DNA from: Clostridiales bacterium PH28_bin88
Lineage (GTDB): Bacteria > Bacillota > PH28-bin88
Assembly: GCA_000987045.1 (NCBI GenBank)
Contig: LAKY01000035.1
Span: forward strand, 1-37,287
Direction: 5' to 3'
Length of the DNA stretch: 37,287 nt
The notes under the pieces were generated by a model that searched no databases, was not told the origin of the DNA, and was given only the letters and a program-made list of their open reading frames with translations. This document shows, in pieces, positions 1 to 6,720 of the stretch. Made by a program: the position numbers and the translations under genes. Position 1 is the first letter of the stretch, and every line of letters begins with the position of its first letter.

Positions 1-405
1 GAACCCCTGGAACTTGCCCTGACTGCAACCGTTGGCAACGCCATATACGATTACCTGACTAACGAGCGCCCCCCAGTTGATTGCCCAATCCTATTCCTGA
101 CCCAGCAAGGGCCTTACAGAGGGATGGAAAGCAGCAACATTTGGAGGGTGGCAGCCCGAATTATGGAGAAAGCTGGCATACGCCAGTCGAAGGGGGACAG
201 GAGAGGTTTCCATATCTTCCGCCACCACCTTGCGACAACCCTTTTGGGTAACGGTGTACCCCAAGCGGTGATTAGCGGCGCGCTCGGGCATGCCGTGCCT
301 GAATCGGTGGAGACCTACCTCTCGGCAGATCTTGTCCACATCAAAGGATGCGCCCTTAGCATAGCCCGTTTTCCAGTGTCCGAGGGGGTGTTCGCCGATG
401 CGTAG
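1..405 (+). CDS. tyrosine recombinase, C-terminal part (first of a recombinase trio; 5' end outside window)
   Basis: The frame is open from base 1 and stops at 403-405, so only the catalytic C-terminus (134 residues) is present. Visible tyrosine-recombinase landmarks are HIFRH (HxxRH box), LGHAVPES (the GH of box II) and VETYLS with the presumed nucleophilic Tyr. The enzyme would cut and rejoin DNA at the ends of its own element. It overlaps the next recombinase by 8 bp (ATGCGTAG), and that one overlaps a third. Three co-directional overlapping recombinases are the hallmark of RIT (recombinase in trio) elements, and this would be the first of the three. Tn554-like transposases are the closest alternative. 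The recombinase family is certain. The RIT assignment is inferred from gene layout. Confidence 0.9.
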   Translation, partial: EPLELALTATVGNAIYDYLTNERPPVDCPILFLTQQGPYRGMESSNIWRVAARIMEKAGIRQSKGDRRGFHIFRHHLATTLLGNGVPQAVISGALGHAVPESVETYLSADLVHIKGCALSIARFPVSEGVFADA

Positions 406-1360
406 GTTTCAGTCCTTTCTTACCCCCTTGATGGAAGCGTTCATCGCCTTTCAGAAAGCGTCCGGGCGATGGAACGAGACATACGATCACAACATGTTCC
501 TTTTCGACTGCCATTGCGCACGGTTGTTCCCGGAAGCGGGGACGCTGACCCAGGAAATGGTGGACAGTTGGTGCACACAGCGCGCCACAGAGACAAACAA
601 CAGCTGCAGGACGAGGGTGTTCGTCATCTCGAACTTCGTCCGTTACCTGAGGGATCGGGAGATTGCGGATGTCGTGGGGCCGAACATCCCAAAGATGGAA
701 CCCTGCACCTACGTGCCCCATGCTTTCACGGACTTCGAACTGGAGAACTTCTTCCGGGCATGCGACAGCCTACCGCCCACGCCCAACACCCCTGCGGTGC
801 TTACACGCAGGATCGTCGTGCCGGTGTTCTTTCGGCTCCTGTACAGCAGCGGGATAAGGACCAACGAGGCAAGAATGCTCCGTGTGGACGACGTAAACCT
901 GGTTCATGGTGTCCTCAACATCCGCCACTCCAAGGGTCCTTCCCAGCGCTATGTCGTCCTACATGACACCATGCTGGACCTGCTGGCGCGGTACAATACT
1001 GTGATCCATGCGCTGCACCCGAGGCGGGAGTATTTCTTCCCTGCCTCAAAAGGTTCATCTCTCACGAATGGGTGGGTGGTATACAATTTTCGCAAGCTCT
1101 GGTACAAGCACAACACACCGCATGCCACGGCGTACGAGTTGCGCCACAACTACGCCGTGGAAAACATCAACCAGTGGATCGGCGAAGGCTTCGAGTTCTT
1201 TTCGAAACTCGTGTATCTGAGCAAGAGTATGGGCCACGCTTCGCTGGAGAGCACCAAGTACTACTTCAACCTGGTACCGGCTATGGCCGATATCCTGTTG
1301 GAGCTGACCGGGCGCGATTTCGACAATATCGTGCCAGGGGTGGATTATGAAAAAGGCTGA
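398..1360 (+). CDS. tyrosine recombinase, second of the trio
   Basis: Encodes 320 aa, a full-length phage-integrase-type protein. The N-terminal 110 residues look like a SAM-like core-binding domain. The catalytic part follows: SSGIRTNEA (box I Arg), RHSKG (beta-hairpin Lys), YELRHNYA (box II, with Tyr where HxxR usually has His), MGHASLES and TKYYFNL (candidate nucleophile). The ATG lies inside the stop region of the first recombinase (8-bp overlap) and the 3' end overlaps the third recombinase by 14 bp, so translation of the three is probably coupled. The His-to-Tyr change in the HxxR box suggests a specialised, perhaps structural, role within the trio. That role is inferred. Confidence 0.92.
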   Translation: MRRFQSFLTPLMEAFIAFQKASGRWNETYDHNMFLFDCHCARLFPEAGTLTQEMVDSWCTQRATETNNSCRTRVFVISNFVRYLRDREIADVVGPNIPKMEPCTYVPHAFTDFELENFFRACDSLPPTPNTPAVLTRRIVVPVFFRLLYSSGIRTNEARMLRVDDVNLVHGVLNIRHSKGPSQRYVVLHDTMLDLLARYNTVIHALHPRREYFFPASKGSSLTNGWVVYNFRKLWYKHNTPHATAYELRHNYAVENINQWIGEGFEFFSKLVYLSKSMGHASLESTKYYFNLVPAMADILLELTGRDFDNIVPGVDYEKG

Positions 1361-2396
1361 GAAAGAGTCCATCACCATCGCCCGGCACATCCACACGTTC
1401 CTGAGAGAATATGTACCGTCCCAGAAGAGCCACAGCGAAAACACCCTCAAGTCGTATGAGTACGCCATCTCGCTTTACATAGGTTTCCTTGAGGACGAAA
1501 AGGGAATCGATCCGGAGAGGCTGAGCTGCGACTGTTTCAGCAGGGACATGATCGAGGAATGGCTGCGATGGCTGGCCGATACTCGCGGATGTTCCCCGGA
1601 AACCTGCAACATCCGGCTCGCATCCCTGAGGGTGTTCTTGAATTACCTGGGGGGAAAGCATGTCTCCATGCTCCACATAAGCGAGGACGCATCCGGCATA
1701 CAGCGGAGGAAGGGGACACGCAAGAAAGTAAAGGGCATGAGCAAAGATGCGGTGCGGGCGCTGATGGCGGCGCCGGATACTTCTACAACGGCGGGTCGGC
1801 GCGACCTGGCGCTGATCGTCGCCATATATGGCACAGCGGCTAGAATTGACGAGATCCTGTCGATGAAAGTTGGACAATTGCACCTGAATGCAAGGAAACC
1901 CAATGTCAACATCATTGGGAAAGGCAACAAGATAAGAACACTGTATCTCCTGCCAAAGGCGGTCGCCCACCTGAAGAGCCACCTCAAGGAGTTCCATGGG
2001 GACGTTCCGGCCCCGGATGCCTACGTCTTTTACTCACGTAACGCCGGTCCACGCGGAAAAATGAGCCAGATGGCGGTAAGCAAGCGGCTCAAACTACATG
2101 CTGAAACAGCCCACAAGTCGTGCGTTGAGGTACCCCTGGACTTCCATGCGCACCAGTTGAGGCACGCGAAGGCGACTCATTGGCTGGAGGACGGGATGAA
2201 CATCGTGCAGATATCGCTCTTGCTGGGCCATGAACAGCTGCAGACGACGATGGTGTATCTGGACGTAACAATCGAGCAGAAGACGAAAGCCCTGGCGACG
2301 CTTGAAGATGAGAACAGTCGAAAAGCACCAAAGAAATGGAAGGACAACAAAGCTTCACTGGCTAATTTCTGTGGCGTGAAACCAATCAAGCGGTAA
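1347..2396 (+). CDS. tyrosine recombinase, third of the trio
   Basis: Encodes 349 aa. The SAM-like N-terminal core-binding domain covers about residues 10-105, and the catalytic domain follows. GTAARIDEI carries the box I Arg, IIGKGNKIR the Lys, HAHQLRHAKATH the HxxRH box, LLGHEQLQTT the GH motif, and MVYLDV the Tyr. All canonical residues are present, so this is the member most likely to be a fully active strand-transfer enzyme. It starts within the 3' end of the second recombinase and ends 4 bp before the inverted repeat that marks the element end. XerC/XerD-like proteins are the nearest general relatives. The three-gene overlapping layout argues for a transposon-type RIT element rather than a housekeeping Xer enzyme. 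Confidence 0.93.
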   Translation: MKKAEKESITIARHIHTFLREYVPSQKSHSENTLKSYEYAISLYIGFLEDEKGIDPERLSCDCFSRDMIEEWLRWLADTRGCSPETCNIRLASLRVFLNYLGGKHVSMLHISEDASGIQRRKGTRKKVKGMSKDAVRALMAAPDTSTTAGRRDLALIVAIYGTAARIDEILSMKVGQLHLNARKPNVNIIGKGNKIRTLYLLPKAVAHLKSHLKEFHGDVPAPDAYVFYSRNAGPRGKMSQMAVSKRLKLHAETAHKSCVEVPLDFHAHQLRHAKATHWLEDGMNIVQISLLLGHEQLQTTMVYLDVTIEQKTKALATLEDENSRKAPKKWKDNKASLANFCGVKPIKR

Positions 2397-2400
2397 AGAA

Positions 2401-2481
2401 AAAATCCAAACCTTTTTCGGGGAAAGCGGCTTGATTACGCGGCTTTGTTCTGAAAGGTTTGGATTTTATTTTTGTTTGGAT
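2401..2481. repeat. inverted repeat at the end of the recombinase-trio element
   Basis: AAAATCCAAACCTTT at 2401-2415 is exactly repeated in inverse orientation at 2453-2467. The octamer GTTTGGAT occurs again at 2474-2481 as a direct repeat of the right arm. The interrupted DUF4338 frame resumes just beyond, at about 2486, so this block is read as the right terminus of the RIT-like element. The T-rich run after the right arm means it could also terminate transcription of the recombinase operon. The repeats are seen directly. The role as element end is inferred. Confidence 0.75.
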
Positions 2482-2758
2482 AACGTGAATTGTTGGTAAG
2501 AAAGATGAGACGGCGCCATTGCTGTTCTCTCGACCAACCGATCCACTCGTCTCGGGAACCGCATTTAAACGCTGCCGTTCCCCAGCCCAGCAGGGCAACC
2601 CACTGATCGTTCAGTTCAGCGACATACTTGATGGATTCCCCGACTAGTTTGCGAAATCCAAGATAATGGTGCTCGTCCATGAGTTGATTCCATCGATGTT
2701 CTTCCTCGGGTTCGATGGGACGGACGACCAACGACTGCAATTCCATTTGTGCTGGCAT
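2435..2758 (-). pseudogene. DUF4338 / DruA-like protein, 3'-truncated by the recombinase-trio element
   Basis: The N-terminal ~90 residues resemble the DUF4338 family (DruA-type proteins, found in the Druantia defence system and in transposon-like settings). Recognisable pieces are VVRPI.P.EE..W..LM..HHYLG, a central GWGTAAFKC and IGWS.EQ...LIFLTNNSR. AGGAG lies 7 nt before the ATG at 2758. After LTNNSR (about 2486) the frame runs into the terminal repeat of the recombinase element and stops at 2435, so the C-terminal two-thirds is missing here and presumably lies on the other side of the element, upstream of the window. The family call is fairly secure, and function is lost unless the element excises. 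The final ~17 residues are element-encoded. Confidence 0.72.
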
Positions 2759-2968
2759 TCAAGGACTCCTCTTTGGACCGAACCATGTAGTTACCTACAT
2801 TTTAACAGTCCGGAGAAGAAAAAACCAGTGGGTATTGAAAAATACTTGTTGCGACTAAATTTTGCTCGACTTTGACGATGCCCTGTGGTGCCATGATATG
2901 GGTATTGACATTATGAACGAAACGTAATAAAATAATTAATGTTCTGCATTGGTGCTCTTAAACACCAT

Positions 2969-2997
2969 TTGACGAAATTGACCCACTACGGTATAAT
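2969..2997 (+). promoter_or_regulatory. sigma-A promoter of the tRNA pair
   Basis: TTGACG (2969-2974) and TATAAT (2992-2997) are separated by exactly 17 bp, and the tRNA-Arg gene starts 11 bp after the -10 box. This is a near-consensus housekeeping promoter placed for both tRNAs. The preceding stretch 2759-2968 is AT-rich and shows no convincing gene. Confidence 0.85.
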
Positions 2998-3008
2998 TAC
3001 CATCACAG

Positions 3009-3084
3009 GCGCCCGTAGCTCAGGGGATAGAGTGACGGAATCCGAGTCCGGAGGTCGCAGGTTCGAATCCTGCCGGGCGCACCA
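3009..3084 (+). tRNA. tRNA-Arg (anticodon CCG)
   Basis: A 76-nt cloverleaf including encoded CCA. The acceptor GCGCCCG pairs with CGGGCGC, the D arm is GCTC/GAGT, the anticodon loop is ATCCGAG with CCG at positions 34-36, and the T arm is GCAGG-TTCGAAT-CCTGC. The anticodon stem ACGGA/TCCGG has an A.G mismatch at its outer pair, and the loop has A32 and G38 instead of the usual C32 and A38. The gene is therefore recognisable but slightly degenerate. It decodes CGG. Confidence 0.9.
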
Positions 3085-3093
3085 TTTAAACCG

Positions 3094-3169
<76 letters not shown>

Positions 3170-3240
3170 GTAAATTCAAGGCTTCACGGCTTTTAGTATA
3201 CCACTCGAAAACCAAAATACTAATTGTTTACTAAGTAAGC

Positions 3241-3269
3241 AAAAAAAGCCGGGCTGTGCTCCCGGCTTT
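3241..3269 (-). terminator. rho-independent terminator after the toxin gene
   Basis: A perfect 9-bp stem, AAAGCCGGG (3245-3253) with CCCGGCTTT (3261-3269), has a 7-nt loop. On the minus strand it is followed by seven T residues (3241-3247). It overlaps the stop codon of the PemK/MazF-like gene and ends the integrase/toxin-antitoxin transcription unit. Confidence 0.88.
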
Positions 3270-3606
3270 AACTGTTTACCTCTATTATCCTGGTTAATAT
3301 CCTGAGTAATTCATCTTCGTCATTGATACTACCCCGGTATGTCCCTAACTCTCGTTCTTTAATCCTATGCAGCTTATGAGTTTTAACATACGACATATTA
3401 AGAAGCCCTGCTTCTCTCCAACCGATAATTGGCTCCTTGAATTGATCATAATAACCGGGTGGGCTCTTTGGGGGAGTACTGGTAATTTCTGCGAATGTAC
3501 AAAAACCATTCTCTACGTTTATTATCAGAATTGGCCTATATTTGCTTGAAGTAGGATCATCATCATATTGAATTGTGCATGAATAAATATCGCCAATTTC
3601 CGCCAT
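3268..3606 (-). CDS. PemK/MazF-like toxin
   Basis: Encodes 112 aa. The start MAEIGDIYSCTIQY, followed by SKYRPILIINVENG, has the pattern of PemK/MazF-family endoribonucleases: a GDI-type first beta strand and an R-P-hydrophobic strand. YVKTHKLHRIKERELG then resembles the conserved region that carries the second part of the active site. Such toxins cut mRNA when freed from their antitoxin. The ATG lies 5 nt after the stop of the 54-aa upstream gene, as in a toxin-antitoxin operon. It has only a weak ribosome binding site, so coupled translation is likely. The MazF fold is a moderate-confidence call from motifs, and the RNA target is unknown. Confidence 0.72.
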   Translation of the reverse strand: MAEIGDIYSCTIQYDDDPTSSKYRPILIINVENGFCTFAEITSTPPKSPPGYYDQFKEPIIGWREAGLLNMSYVKTHKLHRIKERELGTYRGSINDEDELLRILTRIIEVNS

Positions 3607-3611
3607 CTTTT

Positions 3612-3776
3612 CTACGCATTACCGTCATCCTCAAACCACTCCCTGTGGCTTGGGTTCTTACGGTCTAATTTAATGACGCCTTTGTCGGCCTTAAGAGGAC
3701 GTAATTTTTTGCTTATCGTGTCCAGCGCTGGTTTGACACTAGCTACCGTTTGTTTTTTCTCTAAAACGGCTCGCAT
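3612..3776 (-). CDS. small antitoxin-like protein upstream of the toxin
   Basis: Encodes 54 aa from the ATG at 3776, chosen because GGGGAGGAG lies 6 nt upstream. A longer frame from 3812 has no comparable site. The protein is charged and Lys-rich, with a DRKNPSHREWFEDDG-like tail that could wrap around a partner as many antitoxin tails do. It has no recognisable DNA-binding fold. Its role is inferred from its position 5 nt before the PemK/MazF-like toxin gene on the same strand. Confidence 0.65.
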   Translation of the reverse strand: MRAVLEKKQTVASVKPALDTISKKLRPLKADKGVIKLDRKNPSHREWFEDDGNA

Positions 3777-3927
3777 GTCTTTCTCCTCCCCGTTACCTTT
3801 TGCCTTATCCAAATCATATCACACTCCTGATTGGCTTATCAATACTAGAGTATGCTATTTTGAATAATTTTACCCCAAAAAAGACAACCGGGCATTCCCC
3901 GGCTACTATCGTTTTGTTATTTATTTT

Positions 3928-5133
3928 CTACCAGGCTTTTTCCTTGACTAACCCCGCCAGCTTCTCCGCCGCTTTCCGCTTGAGATCCATGCCTACGTGT
4001 GAATACGTATCCAGCGTCATGCTGATCTGCGAGTGTCCTAGAAGCTCTTGTACCACCTTGGGATGTTCGTTGGCCTCCAACAATCTGGTAGCGTAGGTAT
4101 GCCTTAATGCGTGCAGGTTGGCGTGTGGTATGCCAGCCTTCTTAATCATCCGGTGGAATGTCCTTGTAAAATTCCTCGGTTCTATCGGTTTACCATCTAC
4201 CGTACAGAATACCAGGTCATTATCTTGATACTCCTGGCCTAACAGCAACTTCTCCTGGTTCTGCCGGGCCCTGTGCGCCCTCAGTTCTTTAACCACATCC
4301 TCTGGAATTGGTATGTCCCGCTTACCCTGTTTGGACTTGGGTTCGTGAAACGCCGTCTTGGTCTTGGTTTCTCCTTCCTGGTTCCTGATCTTCACCAGTC
4401 CCCTGCGCACATGGATGATGCCTTCCTTCAGGTCAACGTCTTTCCACCGCAGGGCCAGCAGTTCACCTACCCGTAACCCGCTTGTAAGGTCCAGCAGGAA
4501 GGCCGCATACAGCCGGTCATTTTCAATGGCCGTCAAGAACCGCTCCGTTTCCTCCCGGGTGAGGACCCGCATTTCCTTTTTGTGTTGCTTGGGTATCACT
4601 ACGTTGTCAACCACATTTTGCGCCAATAGCCCTTCCCTTACCGCCTGCTTGAGTGCAGCATGGATTACGGTGTGAATATACCGGACCGTCCTGCTGCTTA
4701 ACCCACCGGCGCCATCGGATCTCCCGCCGGCAATCTTGGCGTTGTACAGGTCATGCGGGTGGGTAGAGGTCAGGTTTTTAAGCTGCAGGTTACAGATGGC
4801 CGGTTTAATGTGGGTGTCGATCAGATACTTATAGCTGTCCCATGTGGTAGGCCGCAGGTGGTTCTTCATTCGATCGTTCAACCATTTGTCCAGCCAGTCT
4901 CCCACTTTTAGCTTACTGGGTTCCACAAACACCCCGGCCTGCTTCTCAGCTAGGGCTTTGATCAGTTTTTCCTGCACTTCCTCCCGGGTCTTGCCGTAGA
5001 GGAGAACCTGCTTGGTTTTACCGGTCTTGGGGTTGATCCCTCCGGTTGTTACCGCGCACCAACCGACAACCTTCCCGTTTTTGTCTTTGCGCTTGGATAT
5101 ACACCCTTCACCCTTGCCCCGACGTTTTGCCAT
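3928..5133 (-). CDS. site-specific integrase (tyrosine recombinase, Tn916/phage type)
   Basis: Encodes 401 aa. Residues 1-65 form an arm-type DNA-binding domain (RRGKGEGCISKRKDKNG, TGKTKQVLLYGKTREE). A SAM-like core-binding domain follows at about 75-165, then the catalytic domain at about 180-395. TSGLRVGELLALRW holds box I Arg, HALRHTYATRL the HxxRH box, LGHSQISMTLDTYSHV the GH and nucleophilic Tyr. The length is typical of integrases of prophages and integrative conjugative elements. AAGGAGGGGG precedes the ATG. It is the enzyme expected to insert the element next to the tRNA genes, working with the excisionase-like protein at 6450-6623. The frame is intact, so it may still be active although the replication genes are broken. 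Confidence 0.95.
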   Translation of the reverse strand: MAKRRGKGEGCISKRKDKNGKVVGWCAVTTGGINPKTGKTKQVLLYGKTREEVQEKLIKALAEKQAGVFVEPSKLKVGDWLDKWLNDRMKNHLRPTTWDSYKYLIDTHIKPAICNLQLKNLTSTHPHDLYNAKIAGGRSDGAGGLSSRTVRYIHTVIHAALKQAVREGLLAQNVVDNVVIPKQHKKEMRVLTREETERFLTAIENDRLYAAFLLDLTSGLRVGELLALRWKDVDLKEGIIHVRRGLVKIRNQEGETKTKTAFHEPKSKQGKRDIPIPEDVVKELRAHRARQNQEKLLLGQEYQDNDLVFCTVDGKPIEPRNFTRTFHRMIKKAGIPHANLHALRHTYATRLLEANEHPKVVQELLGHSQISMTLDTYSHVGMDLKRKAAEKLAGLVKEKAW

Positions 5134-5159
5134 TAATTCCCCCTCCTTCCGATCCCCTT

Positions 5160-5291
5160 CTATGTGGTTGGTTTCTCAAGAAATCCATCTCTCTGCATTT
5201 TTCTTAGGATAAACCGCGCCAGCCATTCCATGTCCTGATCGTCAGGTTTTTCTTTCAGAGCTGTAACCACAATACGGCGTTCTTTGGGCAC
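5160..5291 (-). CDS. small protein, 43 aa, unknown function
   Basis: A GTG start at 5291 sits 6 nt after AAGGAGGTGG, an excellent ribosome binding site. The frame (PKERRIVVTALKEKPDDQDM..., ending LEKPTT) stops 26 bp before the integrase start. The composition is helical and charged, with no membrane segment. No family is recognised. The position between other small genes and the integrase suggests an accessory gene of the mobile element. Confidence 0.62.
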   Translation of the reverse strand: MPKERRIVVTALKEKPDDQDMEWLARFILRKMQRDGFLEKPTT

Positions 5292-5327
5292 TTTAGACCA
5301 CCTCCTTCTGGCCTTCCATGATGTCGA

Positions 5328-5660
5328 TCACTCGATTAACGATTTCTCTCGCCCGGTTCCGTACGCTTCGCCATTAGCATCCCCTCCGGTACCAGTTACC
5401 TTACCAGTTAACCTTGAAATTTCTGCTTCAAATTCCTTCCTGCGCATTCTACTTTCTTCCCGCGCAAGCTTCATCTTTTCACATTCCTCCTGAGCCACCT
5501 CCAATAACTCTTTCAGTTTAACAGGGTCTGCCAGTATCGCCGGCGTAACTATTAATTCTGGCTTTGTCGGCTCACCATTTACAAAGGAAAACGACATCCG
5601 TGGTTCATAGTCAGGTAAATCTATCACAACAAGCCTAAGTTCATCGTTCTCCTGTGGCAT
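5328..5660 (-). CDS. hypothetical protein with C-terminal coiled coil
   Basis: Encodes 110 aa. AAAGGAGG precedes the ATG. Residues 5-45 look beta-rich (LRLVVIDLPDYEPRMSFSF). Residues 48-90 form a charged heptad-like helix (LKELLEVAQEECEKMKLARE, RKEFEAEISRL), and the tail is Gly-rich. No enzymatic motif is visible and the family is not recognised. It sits between two other small genes in the run from the excisionase to the integrase and is probably an accessory gene of the mobile element. Confidence 0.7.
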   Translation of the reverse strand: MPQENDELRLVVIDLPDYEPRMSFSFVNGEPTKPELIVTPAILADPVKLKELLEVAQEECEKMKLAREESRMRRKEFEAEISRLTGKVTGTGGDANGEAYGTGREKSLIE

Positions 5661-5679
5661 TTTAATTTTCCTCCTTTAT

Positions 5680-5886
5680 CTAGTCTTTGTAATACGGTGT
5701 CCCCCACCACTCTGCCGGTTTTAGCGACGAGTGGTATTCGCCATATTCGTGCTTTTCGATTACCCGCATCGCCTTGACGAGAACCTTCATGCTCTCAATC
5801 ATGTATCGGTCCTTTTCAGGGTCACCATCAAGACACATCGCCATGCTGTCGAAGTAGCCCTGCATTGACCGTAAGACGTGATCCAT
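5680..5886 (-). CDS. hypothetical protein, 68 aa
   Basis: The start is taken at the ATG at 5886 because GAGGTGGG lies 6-7 nt upstream; two in-frame TTG codons just before it are poorer candidates. The protein is largely helical (MQGYFDSMAMCLDGDPEKD..., IESMKVLVKAMRVIEKH) and ends PAEWWGTPYYKD. It has no known motif. It is transcribed with the ImmA/IrrE-like gene upstream and the coiled-coil gene downstream, as is common in prophage and ICE early regions. Confidence 0.68.
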   Translation of the reverse strand: MDHVLRSMQGYFDSMAMCLDGDPEKDRYMIESMKVLVKAMRVIEKHEYGEYHSSLKPAEWWGTPYYKD

Positions 5887-5933
5887 CAACAACCCACCTC
5901 TTTTACCGCTTTTTTAAGCCCGCCCAGCAATGG

Positions 5934-6323
5934 TCAATCCAATCCGTACATCCTCCAGCGCACCCACTTATATAGGCGCTTACTAAACGCATCCGCTTCA
6001 GCCTCGACTCGCCTTTGCATTTGCTTATCGGAATAATATAGTGTCATGTCCAAATTTGCATGAAGCTGCAGATGCCCTAATTCATGGGCTAGAACGAACG
6101 GCTTAAACCAATTAGGAACATCTTCGTTGATATAGATAGTTCCATCCGGTGATATAAGGCCCAAATATCTCTCTTTGGTTTCCGGCGGGAACGCCTCTAC
6201 AACAACCTTCATTCCTCTTTTCATGGTAATCCTGTTCAAGTGTTGCCTTATAGGCCATTCCCGATAATCAGAACTATCCTCTCTATCTGGCCATGTATCA
6301 ATACCGAGCCGAGTTTCAGACAT
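5934..6323 (-). CDS. ImmA/IrrE family metallopeptidase
   Basis: Encodes 129 aa. The zinc-protease signature HELGHLQLH at about residues 79-87, with a downstream EAEADAFSKRL that supplies the third ligand, defines the ImmA/IrrE (COG2856) family. In integrative elements such as ICEBs1, these proteases cut the element's repressor and so trigger excision. AGGAGG precedes the ATG. The usual companion XRE-type repressor is not next to it. The nearest DNA-binding gene is the excisionase-like protein at 6450-6623, so the target repressor is missing, distant or replaced. Confidence 0.88.
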   Translation of the reverse strand: MSETRLGIDTWPDREDSSDYREWPIRQHLNRITMKRGMKVVVEAFPPETKERYLGLISPDGTIYINEDVPNWFKPFVLAHELGHLQLHANLDMTLYYSDKQMQRRVEAEADAFSKRLYKWVRWRMYGLD

Positions 6324-6413
6324 AAAAAATACCTCCTCTGCCCTTGCCGAAGGAGGTTCGCCATGCTAAGATAATAGCGAAGCAAGCCTTCTAGCAAGGT
6401 TTGTTTTCGGGTA

Positions 6414-6449
6414 GGAAGGCGGTTTACTCTTGCCGGGGTAGCGCCTTCC
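6414..6449. repeat. hairpin between the excisionase and ImmA/IrrE genes
   Basis: GGAAGGCG (6414-6421) and CGCCTTCC (6442-6449) form a perfect 8-bp stem beginning immediately after the excisionase stop codon. There is no T-run on either strand, so it may be an attenuator or an mRNA-processing or stability element rather than a terminator. Confidence 0.55.
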
Positions 6450-6623
6450 TTAACTTTTCGGACTTCTTTCTTCAAGCCACTTTTGCACCTTCGCCCTGTC
6501 GAACCTTACAAGTCTACCGGTCTTGATAAATGGCAACCCTTCTTTGCGCCATCTATCAATTGTGGGTCTGCTAACCTTTAGCCACTTGCAAAGTTCTTCT
6601 TTGGTAAGTAATTCGCTCTCCAT
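6450..6623 (-). CDS. excisionase-like helix-turn-helix protein
   Basis: Encodes 57 aa from the ATG at 6623. The sequence MESELLTKEELCKWLKVSRP, then TIDRWRKEGLPFIKTGRLVR and FDRAKVQKWLEE, is a classic MerR/Xis-type winged helix (HTH_17, excisionase family). Such proteins bind att-region DNA and steer the integrase toward excision, or repress early genes. The gene starts the run of element genes that ends with the integrase, so the two were probably co-regulated. It is preceded by a near-consensus promoter with a 12-bp palindrome in its spacer. GGGGGGTGG acts as the ribosome binding site. Confidence 0.88.
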   Translation of the reverse strand: MESELLTKEELCKWLKVSRPTIDRWRKEGLPFIKTGRLVRFDRAKVQKWLEERSPKS

Positions 6624-6653
6624 ATTCCACCCCCCTTAGTGTGTTCATAACTT

Positions 6654-6682
6654 ATTATAACTAATCATTAATGATCAGTCAA
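6654..6682 (-). promoter_or_regulatory. sigma-A promoter with operator-like palindrome
   Basis: On the minus strand TTGACT (6677-6682) is separated by 17 bp from TATAAT (6654-6659), upstream of the excisionase gene. The spacer contains the perfect 12-bp palindrome ATCATTAATGAT (6664-6675), exactly where a dimeric repressor would block RNA polymerase. A second TTGACA lies about 10 bp further upstream. The promoter is read directly, and the operator role is inferred. Confidence 0.78.
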
Positions 6683-6720
6683 GTATTTGTCAATAGAAAT
6701 TTCTGGTTGAATTGCGGCTC

